Positions 11,357 through 22,907 of a DNA stretch of 64,000 nucleotides are shown in pieces. The position numbers and the translations under genes are program-made. How positions within the stretch are numbered: position 1 is the stretch's first letter; each line of letters opens with the position of its first letter. Source of the DNA: Ctenosaura bakeri (lineage: Eukaryota > Chordata > Lepidosauria > Squamata > Iguanidae); the NCBI GenBank assembly GCA_948474755.1, contig CAOLHI010001025.1, forward strand, positions 1 through 64,000, read 5' to 3'. The notes under the pieces were generated by a model. That model was not told where the DNA came from, made no database searches, and saw only the letters and a program-made list of their open reading frames with translations.

Positions 11357-12207
11357 TCCACAGGCACAACAGCACTGCACACACAAGTCTGCTTCTGCAA
11401 CCACGAAATGAATGAGAGCCTTCTGCATTTGACAAAAACACTCAGCCAATTTGATAGGAGAACTTAGGCATGTGTAGGACACCAGAAGGTTCTGGCCAAT
11501 ATTTGCAAATTTTCTTAGAAAGGGAGCTCTAATTTAAAAAAAAAAAAACTTGTGAGAGTTTCTATGCAGTTTTGATGAACTTTTGCATTTGGGGACTTTT
11601 TAGATGAAAATTATTTTTGCATATATTATCACTGTATTTTCTTCAAAACCTCTTTTTTTTAAGAAAAAGATTTTGTATTTGTGCAAAATTTATTATTTTT
11701 TCTTTGCATGTACGCATATTTTCCAAGGTTTTATTGAGGATTGAGTCATTGTAGAGTTTTCATGGTAAAAGATTTTCAGAAGTGGGTTATTAGTGCCTCT
11801 TTCTGGGCAGTACTAAGAACTGTTGGTCCTCCATTTCAGTTCCCAGAAGCCTTAGACAGAATGGCCAACCCTCAGGGATCCTGGGATCAGAAATACAAAA
11901 TATCTGGAGGGGGAAAGTGGGAGAACCACTGCTCTGAAGGATTGTAGGATCATTCCTAAACTAGTCACTGGAAATATAACAATGAAATGACGCTAACCAT
12001 ACTTTTGCATGAACTTCATGCATCGATCGAGATGAATTCTAGCTGGTGGTAAAATATTGTCGCCTTCCACATATGGCCATCCACATGTTCTTGAACCAAT
12101 TAGGTTTTTCCAATTGAGATGATGGGAGCTGCAGTCCAATAACATCTGGAGGTCCACCTGATGTGTTCACATCTCTGTTGGCAAACACCTTGGACTGCAG
12201 TAACCAC
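11357..12207. other. LPP intron, unassigned, with T-rich tracts
   Basis: Contains long A and T tracts (11534-11548 and 11651-11660) and, at 12119-12150, the dispersed motif GATGGGAGCTGCAGTCCAAT, which recurs in related form near 12543, 36212 and 40905. No gene seen. Confidence 0.4.
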
Positions 12208-12508
12208 GTTGAGGAGGGAGAGGGCTTGTTTTCTGCTGCTCCAGAGACCAGGACAAGGAGCAATGGATTCAAGCTGCAGGAAAGGAGATTCCACCTGAAC
12301 CTCAGGAAGAACTTCCTGACGGTCAGGGCTGTCCGGCAGTGGAATCTGCTGCCTCAGAGTGTAGTGGAGGCTCCTTCCTTGGAGGTTTTTAAGCAGAGGC
12401 TGGATGGCCATCTGTCGGGAGTGCTTTGAGGGTGTTCCTGCATGGCAGGGGGTTGGACTGGATGGCCCCTGGGATCTCTTCCAACTCTACATTTCTATGA
12501 TTCTATGA
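12208..12508 (+). mobile_element. CR1 LINE 3' end
   Basis: Encodes [20 protein letters not shown], then [20 protein letters not shown], and ends with TTCTATGATTCTATGA. A close match to the consensus shared by the other young copies in the window. Confidence 0.9.
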
Positions 12509-13265
12509 ACTTCCAGTGTAAGATCACCTCTGCCAGCTAGGGATGATGGGAGGTGTAGTCCAAGATGAACTGGAGGGCCAGAGGGTTCCCACATTGGATT
12601 GAAACGCTGTGCAGAACAGCTCACAAACTCAGACCCAACCTGTTTGGTAATGCTTATTTCAAAAAGGTGTGTCTGGGAGCACAGTTGTGTGTGATTGTAT
12701 TGGTCAAAGAAAATGTTTTTTTCCCTGGCTGGTTTTGGAACTTCTTTGGTTGCCTTTTTAGTTCCACTCCAAACCTTGCCGATAATGATCAGGCATTTAC
12801 CCACGGCTCACTGGAGGGTACATTAGATCTAGCATTGCTCATTTCTGGCCCACTGTCATCACTCGCCCCACTCCCAGCAAAGAAAAGGGAAGGAGGAGGA
12901 AAAAGCCACCGGAACAAGTGATAAACACCTTGCAAAAGCGGCAGAGACATTCAGAAACGGTGCCATAATGAATGCATCACCACGCTGGAGCAACGGTAGA
13001 CATTCATTTTTTCCCCTGCCCCTTTGCAAACGATGTACCAGAGGTTCCTTTCTTGGAAGGAAAATAACTTCAATTATGTGTTCTCAACCAAAAAACATGA
13101 AAATTATCTTCCTTTCAGAAGGTAGAATTAGCCCAATTTAGAACTGAATAGCTGCCAAAAAAAAAAAAAAATCCCTTGCTGATATTTACTTTTCTTCCTG
13201 CCCCTTTTCATTTTTCTAAAATCTTTGAAGATAGACATCAAATCTGCAGCATTATTTGAGGGAAG
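12509..13265. other. LPP intron, no recognised feature
   Basis: Only the motif GATGGGAGGTGTAGTCCAAG at 12544-12563 and a poly(A) tract near 13157-13170 stand out. Confidence 0.4.
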
Positions 13266-13269
13266 GATG

Positions 13270-13700
13270 GCTCTGGACATCACCTTGCCTCTGAGTGGGG
13301 GGCCCTGGCCAGAGAGAACCCCACCTGCTCAAGAAGTCTTCTCCTTGTAGCTCCTACCATGCCCTAAATCCCAGACCTCCAACTTAGGGACAGTCCTCAT
13401 TAATCCTCTACCATCCTACTTTTCCAGCTTCTTCTCAGATGTCCCAGTTTCTCACCCCTCCTCCCCTTTGTCCTCAGCACATTCAATTGCTGCAAACTGA
13501 ATTTAAAGAGCAAGAGTAGTTTGCACTCAATTAAGACAGGGACAGAACCTTGCCCTTCCCAGTAGATTTGGGCAAAAACAAACTACTGCGGTCTCTCTTG
13601 GTTTAATTGCACACCTCGTGATTAATAACTTTTGCCATCTTGATGATGGTATCCTGGTTTTTCTTTGTGAAAAAGCTGGAAGATATGAAATCCAGATGTT
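13270..13700 (+). repeat. Unclassified dispersed repeat, copy 1
   Basis: Matches two other places in the window: 29260-29560 in reverse orientation and 37150-37347 plus 37806-38060. Shared words are GCTGCAAAC, CTTGCCCTTCCCAGT and CTTTTGCCATCTTGA-type text in the same order. I do not recognise its class. Confidence 0.55.
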
Positions 13701-14239
13701 AACCTCTCTACTAGAACAGACACAAGAACTGGAGATGTGTCAGTCCCCTTACGGAAGCAGCTGAGACTTTTTGCCCAATGCTCAAAGTCTACATTCCATT
13801 CAAGGTTGTGGAAGCAGAGCTGCACATGGGGTAGGACTGCATCTGGCTCTGCTCTTGGGTTCATATTTCAAAGTGCTGCACACTGCACATGGATGAGCAT
13901 TTCACATTGCACTAGGATGCACACTATGCTTTTGGTTGTGCATTCAGCTGCGGGTTCTGGCTGGCATATTTTTCAAATGAATGTAACTAAATGCCCGGTA
14001 TGTCTTTGTTGTTGTTGTTATTACCAAAGTCAGAATTCACATCCTCCCTTGCACAATCAACAAAAGCCTCTGACAACCCGTTTTTCTCTTGTGTCCTCCA
14101 CAGCTAGGTAGAGCTGGATGGAGAATGCAGGAAGGCTACATCCAAATGCACAATGATGGTGTTGGCTTAAAATATACATGACGGAGGTTAGAAGATTTCC
14201 AAATGCCCTCTTATTAGCATGATTAACAAAAGGAATGAT

Positions 14240-14500
14240 TAAGGAATGCCAGTACTGCAGCCACAAGGTTGTGAGTTCGATCCTGCCGGGCTCCAAGGTT
14301 AACTCAGCCTTCCATCCTTCCGCAGGTCGGTAAAATGAGTACCCAGCTTGTTGGGGGCAATTAGCTAAAACACATTGTAAACCATACATGCTATTAGTAA
14401 TGTATAATGTATAATGTATTTCATATTGTTCGCCGCCTCGATCCGTGTGGAGAGGCAGGATACAAACAAACAAACAAATAAATAAATAAATAAATAAATA
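14240..14500 (+). mobile_element. tRNA-type SINE (S family)
   Basis: Reads AAGGTTGTGAGTTCGATCC (a good Pol III B box), then CAGGTCGGTAAAATGAGTAC and GCCGCCTCGATCCGTGTGG, and ends in an (AAAT)n tail. The A-box part is degraded. Contains an extra ATGTATAATGTATAATGTAT expansion shared with the copy at 42955-43199. Confidence 0.85.
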
Positions 14501-14544
14501 AAAATAATAATAATAATAATAATTATTATTATTATTATTATTAT
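14464..14544 (+). repeat. (AAAC)/(AAAT)/(AAT)/(ATT) microsatellite
   Basis: Grows out of the tail of the SINE at 14240; the array switches from AAAC to AAAT to AAT and then to ATT, which makes a small AT palindrome. Confidence 0.9.
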
Positions 14545-15087
14545 CTGCTTCTACTGACATTCTATTTGACTAAACTTTGCTTTGTATGAAATTAGTATTG
14601 CTGAAATCAGGAGAATATTTGTTACATCAGTGATAGCCTTGTTTAGGAACATTTTGGTATTTACACACTGCTCTGGTCATCCAGACAGCGGATAGAAGAG
14701 TTAGATGAGAAATAACTAGTAATCAGCCCTGAGCAAAATACTAACCTTGTTGATGTATGTTTTATTCTGCTGTCCTAAACAAGAAAATAGTATTAAAATA
14801 TGAAGCTTGAAGAACAAAGTTATCCTTCTGGATCACTAGAGGGGTCTTGGGAAAAAAACCCTGAAATACTGATGGTCCCAAACTCCAGCCGGTCACACCT
14901 GGTAGACTGGGAAACTGAGATAATGTTTCAAGAGGAACCGGTAGGAGCTGTGGGAGGAGACCTGGACCACTGCAACTTCTCACTAGTTCAGTAGGTTGGA
15001 CTGAACGCAGTTCTGATTATCAGTGAGATCCTTTGGCCAAAGAGAATTCTTTTGTGTGTTTCTTTGTATTGCATCCTTTGCATTCTG
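14545..15087. other. LPP intron with a segment repeated at 18480-18620
   Basis: The text GATGGTCCCAAACTCCAGCC, GGTAGACTGGGAAAC and AGAGGAACCGGTAGGAGCTG at 14870-14960 recurs at 18500-18600, so both are copies of a dispersed repeat whose class I cannot name. Confidence 0.5.
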
Positions 15088-15259
15088 TAGGTTGTTGTGG
15101 GTTTTCCGGGTTTTGAGGCCGTGTTCTATTAGTATTTTCTCCTGACGTTTCGTCTGCATCTGTGGGTGGCATCTTCAGAGGATATAGATGCAGGCAAAAC
15201 ATCAGGAGAAAATACTAATAGAACACGGCCTCAAAACCCGGAAAACCCACAACAACCTA
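15088..15259. mobile_element. Foldback element: near-perfect 74-bp inverted repeat
   Basis: Left arm 15088-15161 and right arm 15186-15259 are reverse complements apart from a few bases, with a 24-bp loop. Arms begin TAGGTTGTTGTGGGTTTTCC and end AACCCACAACAACCTA. Because of the symmetry, the same peptide word SGENTNRTRPQNPENPQQP is open on both strands. A related single arm is at 22782-22875. Confidence 0.88.
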
Positions 15260-16310
15260 TGGATTCCGGCCATGAAAGCCTTCGACTTTGCCTCACTTTC
15301 TACCCGGTTCCAGGGCTCATCTCAGTTCCTTGTCCAACCTGTTTGGATAGAGTGGCTGTGAGATTTCGACCTGCTCACAATGGAGGCATCATCTGTGATC
15401 TCCTGCAAGTTCTCCAGAAGTCCTGGAAGCTGATGCCACCATTGTGCACCTGGCCACAGTCACATAGTCAGATGTTTCTTTGCTATCCTTGGCTCTCCAC
15501 TGGCCACTACATAGCTGTGGAGAGGGGACCCAGGAGGAAGGTGAGCCCTGTATTGCAGTGGGGTGGGGTGGAATATGCTTCATAGTTCTAGCCTGGTTGA
15601 ATTTTACGATACATCTCCCACTGCAAGATCTTGTGCTGAGTTGTCACTCAACACAAGGCAGTGTGGGTTTCTTTTTCCTGTCATTTAACATTGAAACTGG
15701 CAAAGACAGAGCATCAAAAGACTGCAAGCATATGTTTTTATAGCAAACCTATGCAGTTTCTCAAACTCCTCTGCAGTTTCTCAAATTCTTGCAAAGCTTT
15801 CAAAAACTGTGCAGTTTATGTTGTGCTGAGAACAAAAAAGGGGGGAAATGTTCCTGCATGTTATGGGATCATTCAATGTGCTATTTTAATTCCCAATGAG
15901 GTTCTTCAGGGAGCTCTGGAACTCTAAACTGAACCACAGTCAGGAAACGGATATATTCTCATTCCACCCCTAGCGCTGACTTCACATAGTCTCCATTGAT
16001 TCATTGGTTCTGCTCCACTTGGAGACTAACAGTTGGATGTAGGTCCAACGACTCCATCCCAGGTTGGGTGCTTGCCTTTTTGAGTTGTAGTCCTCAAGGA
16101 TCTGTCTCTTCAAGGTTTCTGGGACTTAAAAGTGCGGGGCAGGGGGGCAGCGGCATGGGTGGGATGCTGTCGACAGAGGTGGTACTGATGCAACATCGGG
16201 GGGGAAATGGCCCTGGGCTCTGAAGCAACGAGGCAGCTGGCATAGAAAGTTAGGCCTATTGAGACAGAAGGCTGTCCTGCTGGCTTCTGAGATGCTTTTT
16301 TTTAATAGAA
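15260..16310. other. LPP intron, no recognised feature
   Basis: No gene or element assigned. Repeated words ATGCAGTTTCTCAAA near 15750-15790 form a short local duplication. Confidence 0.4.
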
Positions 16311-17150
16311 ATCATAGAATCATAGAGTTGGAAGAGACTCCAGGGGCCATCCAGTCCAACCCCCTGTTATGCAGGAACACCCACCAAAGCACTCCCGACA
16401 GATGGCCATCCAGCCTGCGCTTAAAAACCTCCAAAGAAGGAGACGCCACCACACTCCATGGAGGCAGCAACAGATTCCACTGCCGGATAGCCCTGACCGT
16501 CAGGAATTTCTTCCTGAGGTTCAGGTGGAATCTCCTTTCCTGCAGCTTGAGTCCATTGCTCCTTGTCCTGGTCTCAGGAGCGGCAGAGAACAAGCCCGCT
16601 TCCCCCTCGATATGACATCTCTTCAAGTATTTAAACATGGCTACATGTCCCCTCTTAACCTTCTCTTCTGCAGACTAAATATACCCAGCTCCCTAAGCCA
16701 TTCTTCAAAGGGCTTCATGGCTTCCAGACCCTTCACCATTTTGGTTGCCCTCCTCTGGACACGTTCCAGCTTGTCAACATCCTTCTTGAACTGAGGTGCC
16801 CAGAACTGGACACAGGATTCCAAATGAGGCCTAACCAATGCAAAATAGAGTTGTACCAATATCTCCCTCGATCTAGACACCATACTCCTATTGATACAAC
16901 CAAGAATGGTGTTGGCTTTCTTGGCTGCCGCATCACACTGCTAACTCATGTTCAGCTTGTGATCTACCAAGACTCCTTGATCCTTTTCACACGTACTGCT
17001 ACCTAGCCACATGTCCCCCATCCTATACTTGTGACTTTCATTTTTTCTGCCCAACTGCAGGACCCTACATTTCTCTCTGTTGAAATTCATTTTGTTAGCT
17101 TTGGCCCAGCTCTCCAATCTGTCAAGGTCGTATGAAATTTGATCCTATCA
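16311..17150 (-). mobile_element. CR1 LINE 3' end, about 840 bp
   Basis: Plus strand starts ATCATAGAATCATAGAG. Minus-strand text in broken frames covers [43 protein letters not shown] and [20 protein letters not shown]. One of the longer CR1 copies here, reaching the segment that encodes MNFNREKC-type text. Confidence 0.92.
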
Positions 17151-17387
17151 AATGCTTGGAAGCCATTAGAATCACATTCCCTGATGTTTAATGATTTTTA
17201 TTTTTTTTTTCCAATTCTGATCATTTTAGATATTTTGTATTAATGTATAGTGCTAGCTGCAGCCTACAGCAGACAATCAGGACAGAAGTTAAATAAGTAA
17301 GTGGCTTTTTACTTCAAAATATTTACGCACATGATTGCAAACCGTTTTAACCTTTTAAATCTATTTCAGCTTATTTGTGTGGACAAA

Positions 17388-17614
17388 ATCAGTCCCTCAC
17401 ATCTGTGGATTCTGTATTCAACCAACCACGACTTAAAAATATTAAAGAAAAAAAAAAACCTCCAAAAAGAAAACTTTGATCCCCTCCCCTCATTTTATGT
17501 AAGGGATGCCATTGTACTACACCATTGTATATAATGGGAGTTGAGTATCCAAAAATTTTGGTATCCACAGAGGGTCTTGGAATGAAACCCAGCAGATACC
17601 AAGAGCCACCTGTA
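17388..17614. mobile_element. Short TIR element of the 'tccacagat' type (mariner/Tigger-like)
   Basis: Left end CAGTCCCTCACATCTGTGG and right end GTATCCACAGAGGGTCTTGG with ACCTGTA give imperfect inverted ends around GTACTACACCATTGTATATA. The copy at 51883-52304 has the same layout. Superfamily is inferred from the TA-like ends. Confidence 0.6.
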
Positions 17615-17809
17615 CGTTTCAGTCCATTCAATTTATTCTGATTATTGTAAATTATTTGTATCTGTGTTTGCTGAATTTAATGTATGCTGTCCTGAGATCT
17701 TTGTGATCTAGGGCAGAATATAATAATAGCAGTAGTGGTTGTGGGGATGATGGTGACTGTTCCTGAATGAAGATTCAAACTGTGAAACAGCTACAACATC
17801 ACACACTCA

Positions 17810-17963
17810 GGCTATTTCTGCACTAGACTGTTATAGTGCTATTATTCCACTTCCAACATCCTATGAAATCCCAAAGGCCTTTCCCTAAACTGCAAACCCC
17901 AGGACTCCATAGGATGTTGAAAGTGGAATAATAGCACTATAACAGTCTAGTGTGGAAATGGCC
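17810..17963. mobile_element. M-family MITE, complete
   Basis: Inverted arms run from GGCTATTTCTGCACTAGACT to AGTCTAGTGTGGAAATGGCC. Flanking triplets TCA and CCA are consistent with a mutated 3-bp target duplication. The two arms meet near CCTTTCCCTAAACTGCAAAC, so the whole element folds back on itself. Confidence 0.85.
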
Positions 17964-18075
17964 CCAGTGTAAACGATGGTTAATATAAAGAAAGTTTGGA
18001 TGACAGATGTGGCAATCTCAGAGGACAGCAGTATCAAAGGCGAAGAGAGGGGAAAGATTATGAAATATTGAGACC

Positions 18076-18300
18076 TGCAAACTGATGGTGCAGTGGTTAA
18101 ATGCCAGTACTGCAAGCCACAAGGTTGTGAGTTCGATCCTGCCCGGCTCCAAGGTTGACTCAGCCTTCCATCCTTTCGCAGGTCGGTAAAATGAGTACCC
18201 AGCTTGTTGGGGGCATGTGTAGAAATGTTTCGAAATACATGCTATTTGTAAGTTGTTCGCTGCCTTGATCCATATGGAGAGGCGGGATACAAATAAATAA
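18076..18300 (+). mobile_element. tRNA-type SINE (S family)
   Basis: A box region TGGTGCAGTGGTTAAATGCC and B box GTTGTGAGTTCGATCCTGCC are both clear, followed by GGTCGGTAAAATGAGTACCC, GCTGCCTTGATCCATATGG and an (AAAT)n tail. Confidence 0.9.
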
Positions 18301-19204
18301 TAATAAATAAATAATAAATTCGGCACCTCTGGGAAAAGCAAACCTTGGTGGTTCCAAGAGTGAGAGGTGCTTTCGAAGCCGTTCCGAATGGACTGACAAA
18401 ACATCTGAATGAAAATGTGTCAGGAACGATCAATGGCAAAAAGGGACACTGCTTGGACTGATGCTTCACTGATTGGTAGGGTCTTAGGAAAAGACCCTTG
18501 AAATGTTGATGGTCCCAAACTCCAGCCAGTCACACCTGGTAGACTGGGAAACAGATAATGTTTCAAGAGGAACTGGTAGGAGCTGTGGGAGGAGACCTGG
18601 ACCACTGCAACTTCTCCTTGGAACTTGGTGAGAAACCGTGACCTTCTGCTGATGGTTTTTCCAACACTGGAAACCCCAGCAGCCCTCTTGATGGTGGGAA
18701 GCAGCTGTCAGATGTGAGGGAGGAAAGAACAACCCCATTTGCCAGCCCACAAGGAGGTCTGCAAGAGTTCACTTCGCCTCATCATTAACCCTGGCCTTGC
18801 AAATGCACCGTTCCAGCCTCTCAAAGAGAAACCACCGCACCTCTAGTGAAGAGAGCCTCCCCTCGACTTCCTGTCAGTGACGCCGGGGATGATCAGCAAG
18901 GTTTGCAGGCAGCGACAAGAACGGCTGCCAAGATCGACACTCCACACAAGGGAGAGACGTCCTCGACAAGAGCCTGTCAGGCATATTATCATTTATCTCA
19001 TCCAATGTACTTATGAAAATCATTTCCCGTTTGGCAGGCATCCTCCGAAACTTCTTGGCAAAAGTCCCAGCGCTCTGGCTTCCCAAAGGGAGGGCTCGTC
19101 TTTGAGAGTGAAGGTGGCTGTGCTGCCAAAGGGTTAGGACACAAAGGCTCTGCGTTCAAATCTCACCTCTATCCTAGGATCTACTGGTCAGAAGACAGAC
19201 GTAG
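18301..19204. other. LPP intron with repeated segment
   Basis: 18480-18620 is the second copy of the segment at 14830-14970. The rest is unassigned. Confidence 0.4.
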
Positions 19205-19334
19205 TTGTTGTTAATTGTCATCAAGTCGACTTCAACTCTTGGGGACCCTATGAATGAGAGGCTTCATGTCTTCTGTCCTCAACAGCCCTCCTGCTCAGGT
19301 CTTGCAGATTCGGGGACATGTCTTCCTTGATTGA

Positions 19335-19911
19335 GGCCCTTTTCACACGGGCCTTTTCTCGCGCGACAGCCCTGTGAGCCTCGCGGGAGTGGGAGCGTCG
19401 CTCCGCACGACGCACTCCCACTTCCGCCGGGCTCACGGGGCTGAAGCGGCGCGAGCGCGGGTTTTTTGATTTTCGCTTCCAAGCGAAAATCACCCGCGCT
19501 CGCGCAACGCTCCCGGCGCCCGTGCGCACTTACCTCTCGTGCGGAGCGTCCGGGAGCCGGCCGGGTCGCGCTTCCTTCCCTCCGCCCCTGCGGAAGGAAG
19601 GGACAGGGCGGGGCGCTCGCGCGACGGACGCGACACGTCCTGCTTCGCGCGCGCGCGGGGGGCAGACGGGACAAGCACCTTTCTCTCTCGCGCGCGTGCG
19701 GGGGGGATGGAGGGGACAGGCTCCTTTCTCGCGCGCGCGGGGGGGAATGGACGGACGCGCGAGCCGCCTCCGCCTCCGGGAGGCTGCCGCTTCCCCGCTC
19801 GTTCCTTTGCCTGCGGAAGGAAGGAGGGGGAAGCGGCAGCCTCCCGGAGAAGGCTTCTGGCGCGAGCCGCCCTCCCCCGCTCGCGCCAGAAGACTTAATG
19901 CGCAAAGGGCC
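19335..19911. mobile_element. GC-rich TIR element, copy G2
   Basis: Starts GGCCCTTTTCACACGGGCC and ends TGCGCAAAGGGCC. Outside lie TGA (19332-19334) and CGA (19912-19914); the BovB reading frame resumes across the gap, so the boundary is well set and the target duplication is 3 bp with one change. The interior is extremely CpG-rich, with the hairpin GATTTTCGCTTCCAAGCGAAAATC-like core and an internal inverted pair around GTGGGAGCGTCG and CGACGCACTCCCAC. No transposase. Confidence 0.88.
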
Positions 19912-20081
19912 CGAGTCTATCCATCTGCATTGCAGTCTTCCTCTTCTCTTACTGCCTTCCACTTTGCCAAGCCTTATTGTCTTTTCTAGTGAGCCACATC
20001 TTCTCATGATACAGCCAAAATACAACAGCCTCAGCTTAGTCACCTTGGCTTGGCTTCTAGGGAGAGTTCAGGCTTGATTTG

Positions 20082-20675
20082 CGATTCTTGGTTGCATCAA
20101 GAGGAGTCTGGTGTCTAGATCGAAGGAGGTAATGGTACCACTCTATTCTGCTTTGGTTAGGCCTCATTTGGAGGACTGTGTCCAGTTCTGGGCACCTCAG
20201 TTCAAGAAGGATATTGACAAGTTGGAGTGTGTCCAGAGGAGGGCAACCAAAATGGTGGAGGGTCTGGAAGCCATGAAGCCCTCTGAGGAGCGGCTGAGGG
20301 AGCTGGGTAGGTTTAGTCCGCAGAAGAAAAGGTGAAGAGGGGACAAGATAGCCAGGTTTAAATATCTGAAAGGATGTCATGTCAAGAAGGGAGCAGGCTT
20401 GTTTTCTGCTTCTTCAAAGACTAGGACAAGCTGCAGAAAAGGAGATTCCACCTGAACCTCAGGAAGAACTTCTGACAGTCAGGGCAATCCGGCAGTGGAA
20501 TCTGCTGCTGCCTCCATGGAGTGTAGTGGAGTCTCCTCCTTCTTTGGAGGTTTTTAAGCAGAGGTTGGATGGCCATCTGTCCAAGGGAGTGCTTTGAGGG
20601 TGTTCCTGCATGTCAGGGGATTGGACTCAATGGCTCCTGAGGTCTCTTCCAACTCTATGATTCTATGATTCTATG
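20082..20675 (+). mobile_element. CR1 LINE 3' end inside BovB
   Basis: Encodes [16 protein letters not shown] and [15 protein letters not shown], with an internal deletion after FSASSKTRT-like text, and ends ATTCTATGATTCTATG. Confidence 0.92.
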
Positions 20676-20969
20676 CTCTTGGACCCATTCATTTGTCTTT
20701 TTAGCAGTCCAGGGTATCTGCAGAACTTTTCTCCAGCACCACATTTCAAAGGAATTGATTTTCTTCCTATCAGCCTTCTTCACTCTCCAGCTTCCAAAAC
20801 CATATACAGAAATTGGAAATTCAGGCCTCTTCCACAGGTTACTGGGTCCTAGCAGTATCCCATGAGGATTCTGGTAGACCCTCTCCTGGGAAGGGGGTGC
20901 AACAGGAGTGCTCCCCTCTGCACTGGCTGCCTGCATTGGAATATGCAAGGTAGCCAGCTCAGGGACATG

Positions 20970-21470
20970 ATGGTTGGTCAGAGTGCTACAAAGTATCTAA
21001 TGGTAATTGTTGATTGCAACAATGTATCTGTTTGAAGCTTGCTTGAGTATTCCAGGGAATCAAATGGCTAATTGCTTTATTGCACATTGCTACAAAGTAT
21101 CTGGTGAAGGGGAAGAAGATCAGAGTGAGGGAAAACAAAAGCACCAAAAGGTGTTACGAGAACTTGAAGCATCCGGAGAAAAGGGGCAGGAAACATGTTC
21201 CGATCCCAAGGATGGAAGATGGGTAAACATCTGTGAGTCTGAGAAATGGGTAAAGATGTAGGGTGTTGTTACATTTATGATCCTCTCCAATCACGGGTTT
21301 GCACAACAAATTTGTATGTGAAGGTATAAAACATGGGAACTCCATGTATGCTTTAGTTTCAGCAACTCTGGAAGTGTGCTGTGTTGCTTGCTTTGCTACA
21401 AATAAACTCTACTGTTTACATCACACTGGAGTTTGTGGATTGCAAGTTATTCAAGGCATGACAGGAAGCA
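20970..21470 (+). mobile_element. Candidate solo LTR (different family)
   Basis: Contains TATAAAA at 21325-21331 and AATAAA at 21401-21406 about 75 bp apart, followed by a region ending CAAGGCATGACA, an order seen in LTRs. A short direct repeat (GCTACAAAGTATCT) occurs near 20987 and 21089. No second copy or genes are present in the window, so the call is tentative. Confidence 0.35.
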
Positions 21471-22049
21471 TGTAAACAGTGGGATCCGAGGGAAATTAAA
21501 GGCATCTTCTCCCAACAAAAGGCTCTGACTATTATATTAGCACTTAAATGTATGCGCAGGAAGCACATTGACCACCTGGAAAAAGTGCCAATGATAACAC
21601 AAGCACTGTGGCACTGGCCGCCTGATTAACCATTAACCAAACTGATTAATCAAGTAAGGCCATTAAAAAGCTATTATCTAGACACAAGTAACAGGTAATA
21701 AATTGAACTTCTTGGTAAACTGCAATTCGAAGGGTGTTCTTTCTTGGGTGATTAGGAGAGCTCTTTTAATATTTAAGCCGAACCTATTTCCCCGTTGTTA
21801 CATTACTTCCTGCCTTAAACTTGCAAGATGAAGCACTCTGGTTGAAATTCTGTTATTGCATCACAGAGGTATTAGTTCCCTTATGGAAGGGGTTGTGCCT
21901 TTTTTGTGCTGTGTGGGACATCTCTGCTCAATTTAAATATGAGGAAATGGAATTGTGCATGCGGTACTATTTGCACGCAAATGGGCACGCCCACGCACAA
22001 GCAGGCAGGCAGGTACTTGGGTTACACATTTGGTTGCAGGCTGGGATGT

Positions 22050-22145
22050 CTGTCGCGAGTGCTTGGATGGAGTCTTTCTGCATGGCAGAGTGGGGCTGGA
22101 CTGGATGGCCCTTGGGGGTCTCTTCCAGCCCCAGGGTCCTATATG
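22050..22145 (+). mobile_element. CR1-like 3' tail, old
   Basis: Reads GCATGGCAGAGTGGGGCTGG then GATGGCCCTTGGGGGTCTC, the 3' UTR signature of CR1, without an intact (ATTCTATG)n end. Confidence 0.65.
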
Positions 22146-22159
22146 TGCTTTTCCAGGCT

Positions 22160-22500
22160 CCAAGATCTTTGGGGGACACCCTTCTCTTAGTCCCACCACA
22201 TTTTCATGAAGCTCCAGGAGAGGGTCTTCTCAGTGGCTGCTCCCACCCTTTGGAATTCCCTCCCCAGGGAGGCTAAGATGACTCTCTCCTTGCTATGCTT
22301 CCATTAGCGAGTGAAGACCTTTCTGTCCTGAGAGACTTTTCGGAATTGATCGGAAGGACTTTTAGCTGTATGCCGTTTTAATGGTGTGATGTTTTGCTGA
22401 TTTTCATCCTTTGTGTTCCAGTGGACCTGTTGGAAAGGGTTTACTGCTGTGGATTGCAGCATCTTCCAAAATGAATCCAGGCATGACTCCTCGAGACACT
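22160..22500 (+). mobile_element. L2-like LINE C-terminal remnant
   Basis: The conceptual text around 22225-22320 resembles FSVAAPTLWNSLP followed by KTFLS, a motif typical of the last part of L2-group reverse transcriptase proteins. Frames are broken; extent is approximate. Confidence 0.5.
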
Positions 22501-22781
22501 CCATCAGCCTCATTTTTTTCTTATTATTCCCATTTTAGTGGTCATACGTACACACTTATGCCTTTTTTAAACATGCTGCAGGGAGCTGGAGAGGCAGCCT
22601 AATCTACTTTCCCCTTTTCTCTCCATTGTGTTGTTTGGACAAGCTCCATAAGAGATTTTGGAGGCAGCTGCCATTTACCTTGCCTGTTTCAGACAGGCAC
22701 ACACACCTACAGCAGGGTCAACTAAAGAAGAATTTCAATTTTCCCCCAGAACAAGCAAGCTTCACCATATTTGATAGGCTG

Positions 22782-22880
22782 TTGTGGTTTTCCGGGCTCT
22801 GAGGCCATGTTCTCTTAATATTTTCTCCTGACATTTCACCTGCATCTGTGGCTGGCATCTTCAGAGGATCTGGTGGCATG
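22782..22880 (+). mobile_element. Single arm related to the foldback at 15088
   Basis: GTTGTGGTTTTCCGGGCTCTG, ATTTTCTCCTGACATTTCACC and GGCATCTTCAGAGGAT match the left arm and loop of the palindrome at 15088-15259, but the second arm is absent. Confidence 0.65.
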
Positions 22881-22907
22881 GAAGTGAGACAGGGAGGCTT
22901 TTTAAAT

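Larger units (their letters stand above)
19205..20830 (-). mobile_element. BovB/RTE LINE 3' part, split by two later insertions
   Basis: The minus strand encodes, in order from the right, FPISVYGFGSWRVKKADRKK and WCWRKVLQIPWTAKKTNEW (20690-20830), then TKLRLLYFGCIMRRCGSLEK (19912-20081) and WIDS plus EDMSPNLQDLSRRA (19205-19334). This order matches the end of BovB-type RTE reverse transcriptases. The 3' end carries GAAGTCGACTTGATGACAAT. It is interrupted by a GC-rich TIR element (19335-19911) and by a CR1 (20082-20675), so it is older than both. Confidence 0.88.

Noticed and set aside
19279..20043. Open frame of 254 codons on the minus strand and 203 codons on the plus strand
   Set aside because: Both cross the CpG-rich element G2. 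Long frames arise there because stop codons are rare in GC-rich DNA. Only the BovB ends are real protein remnants.
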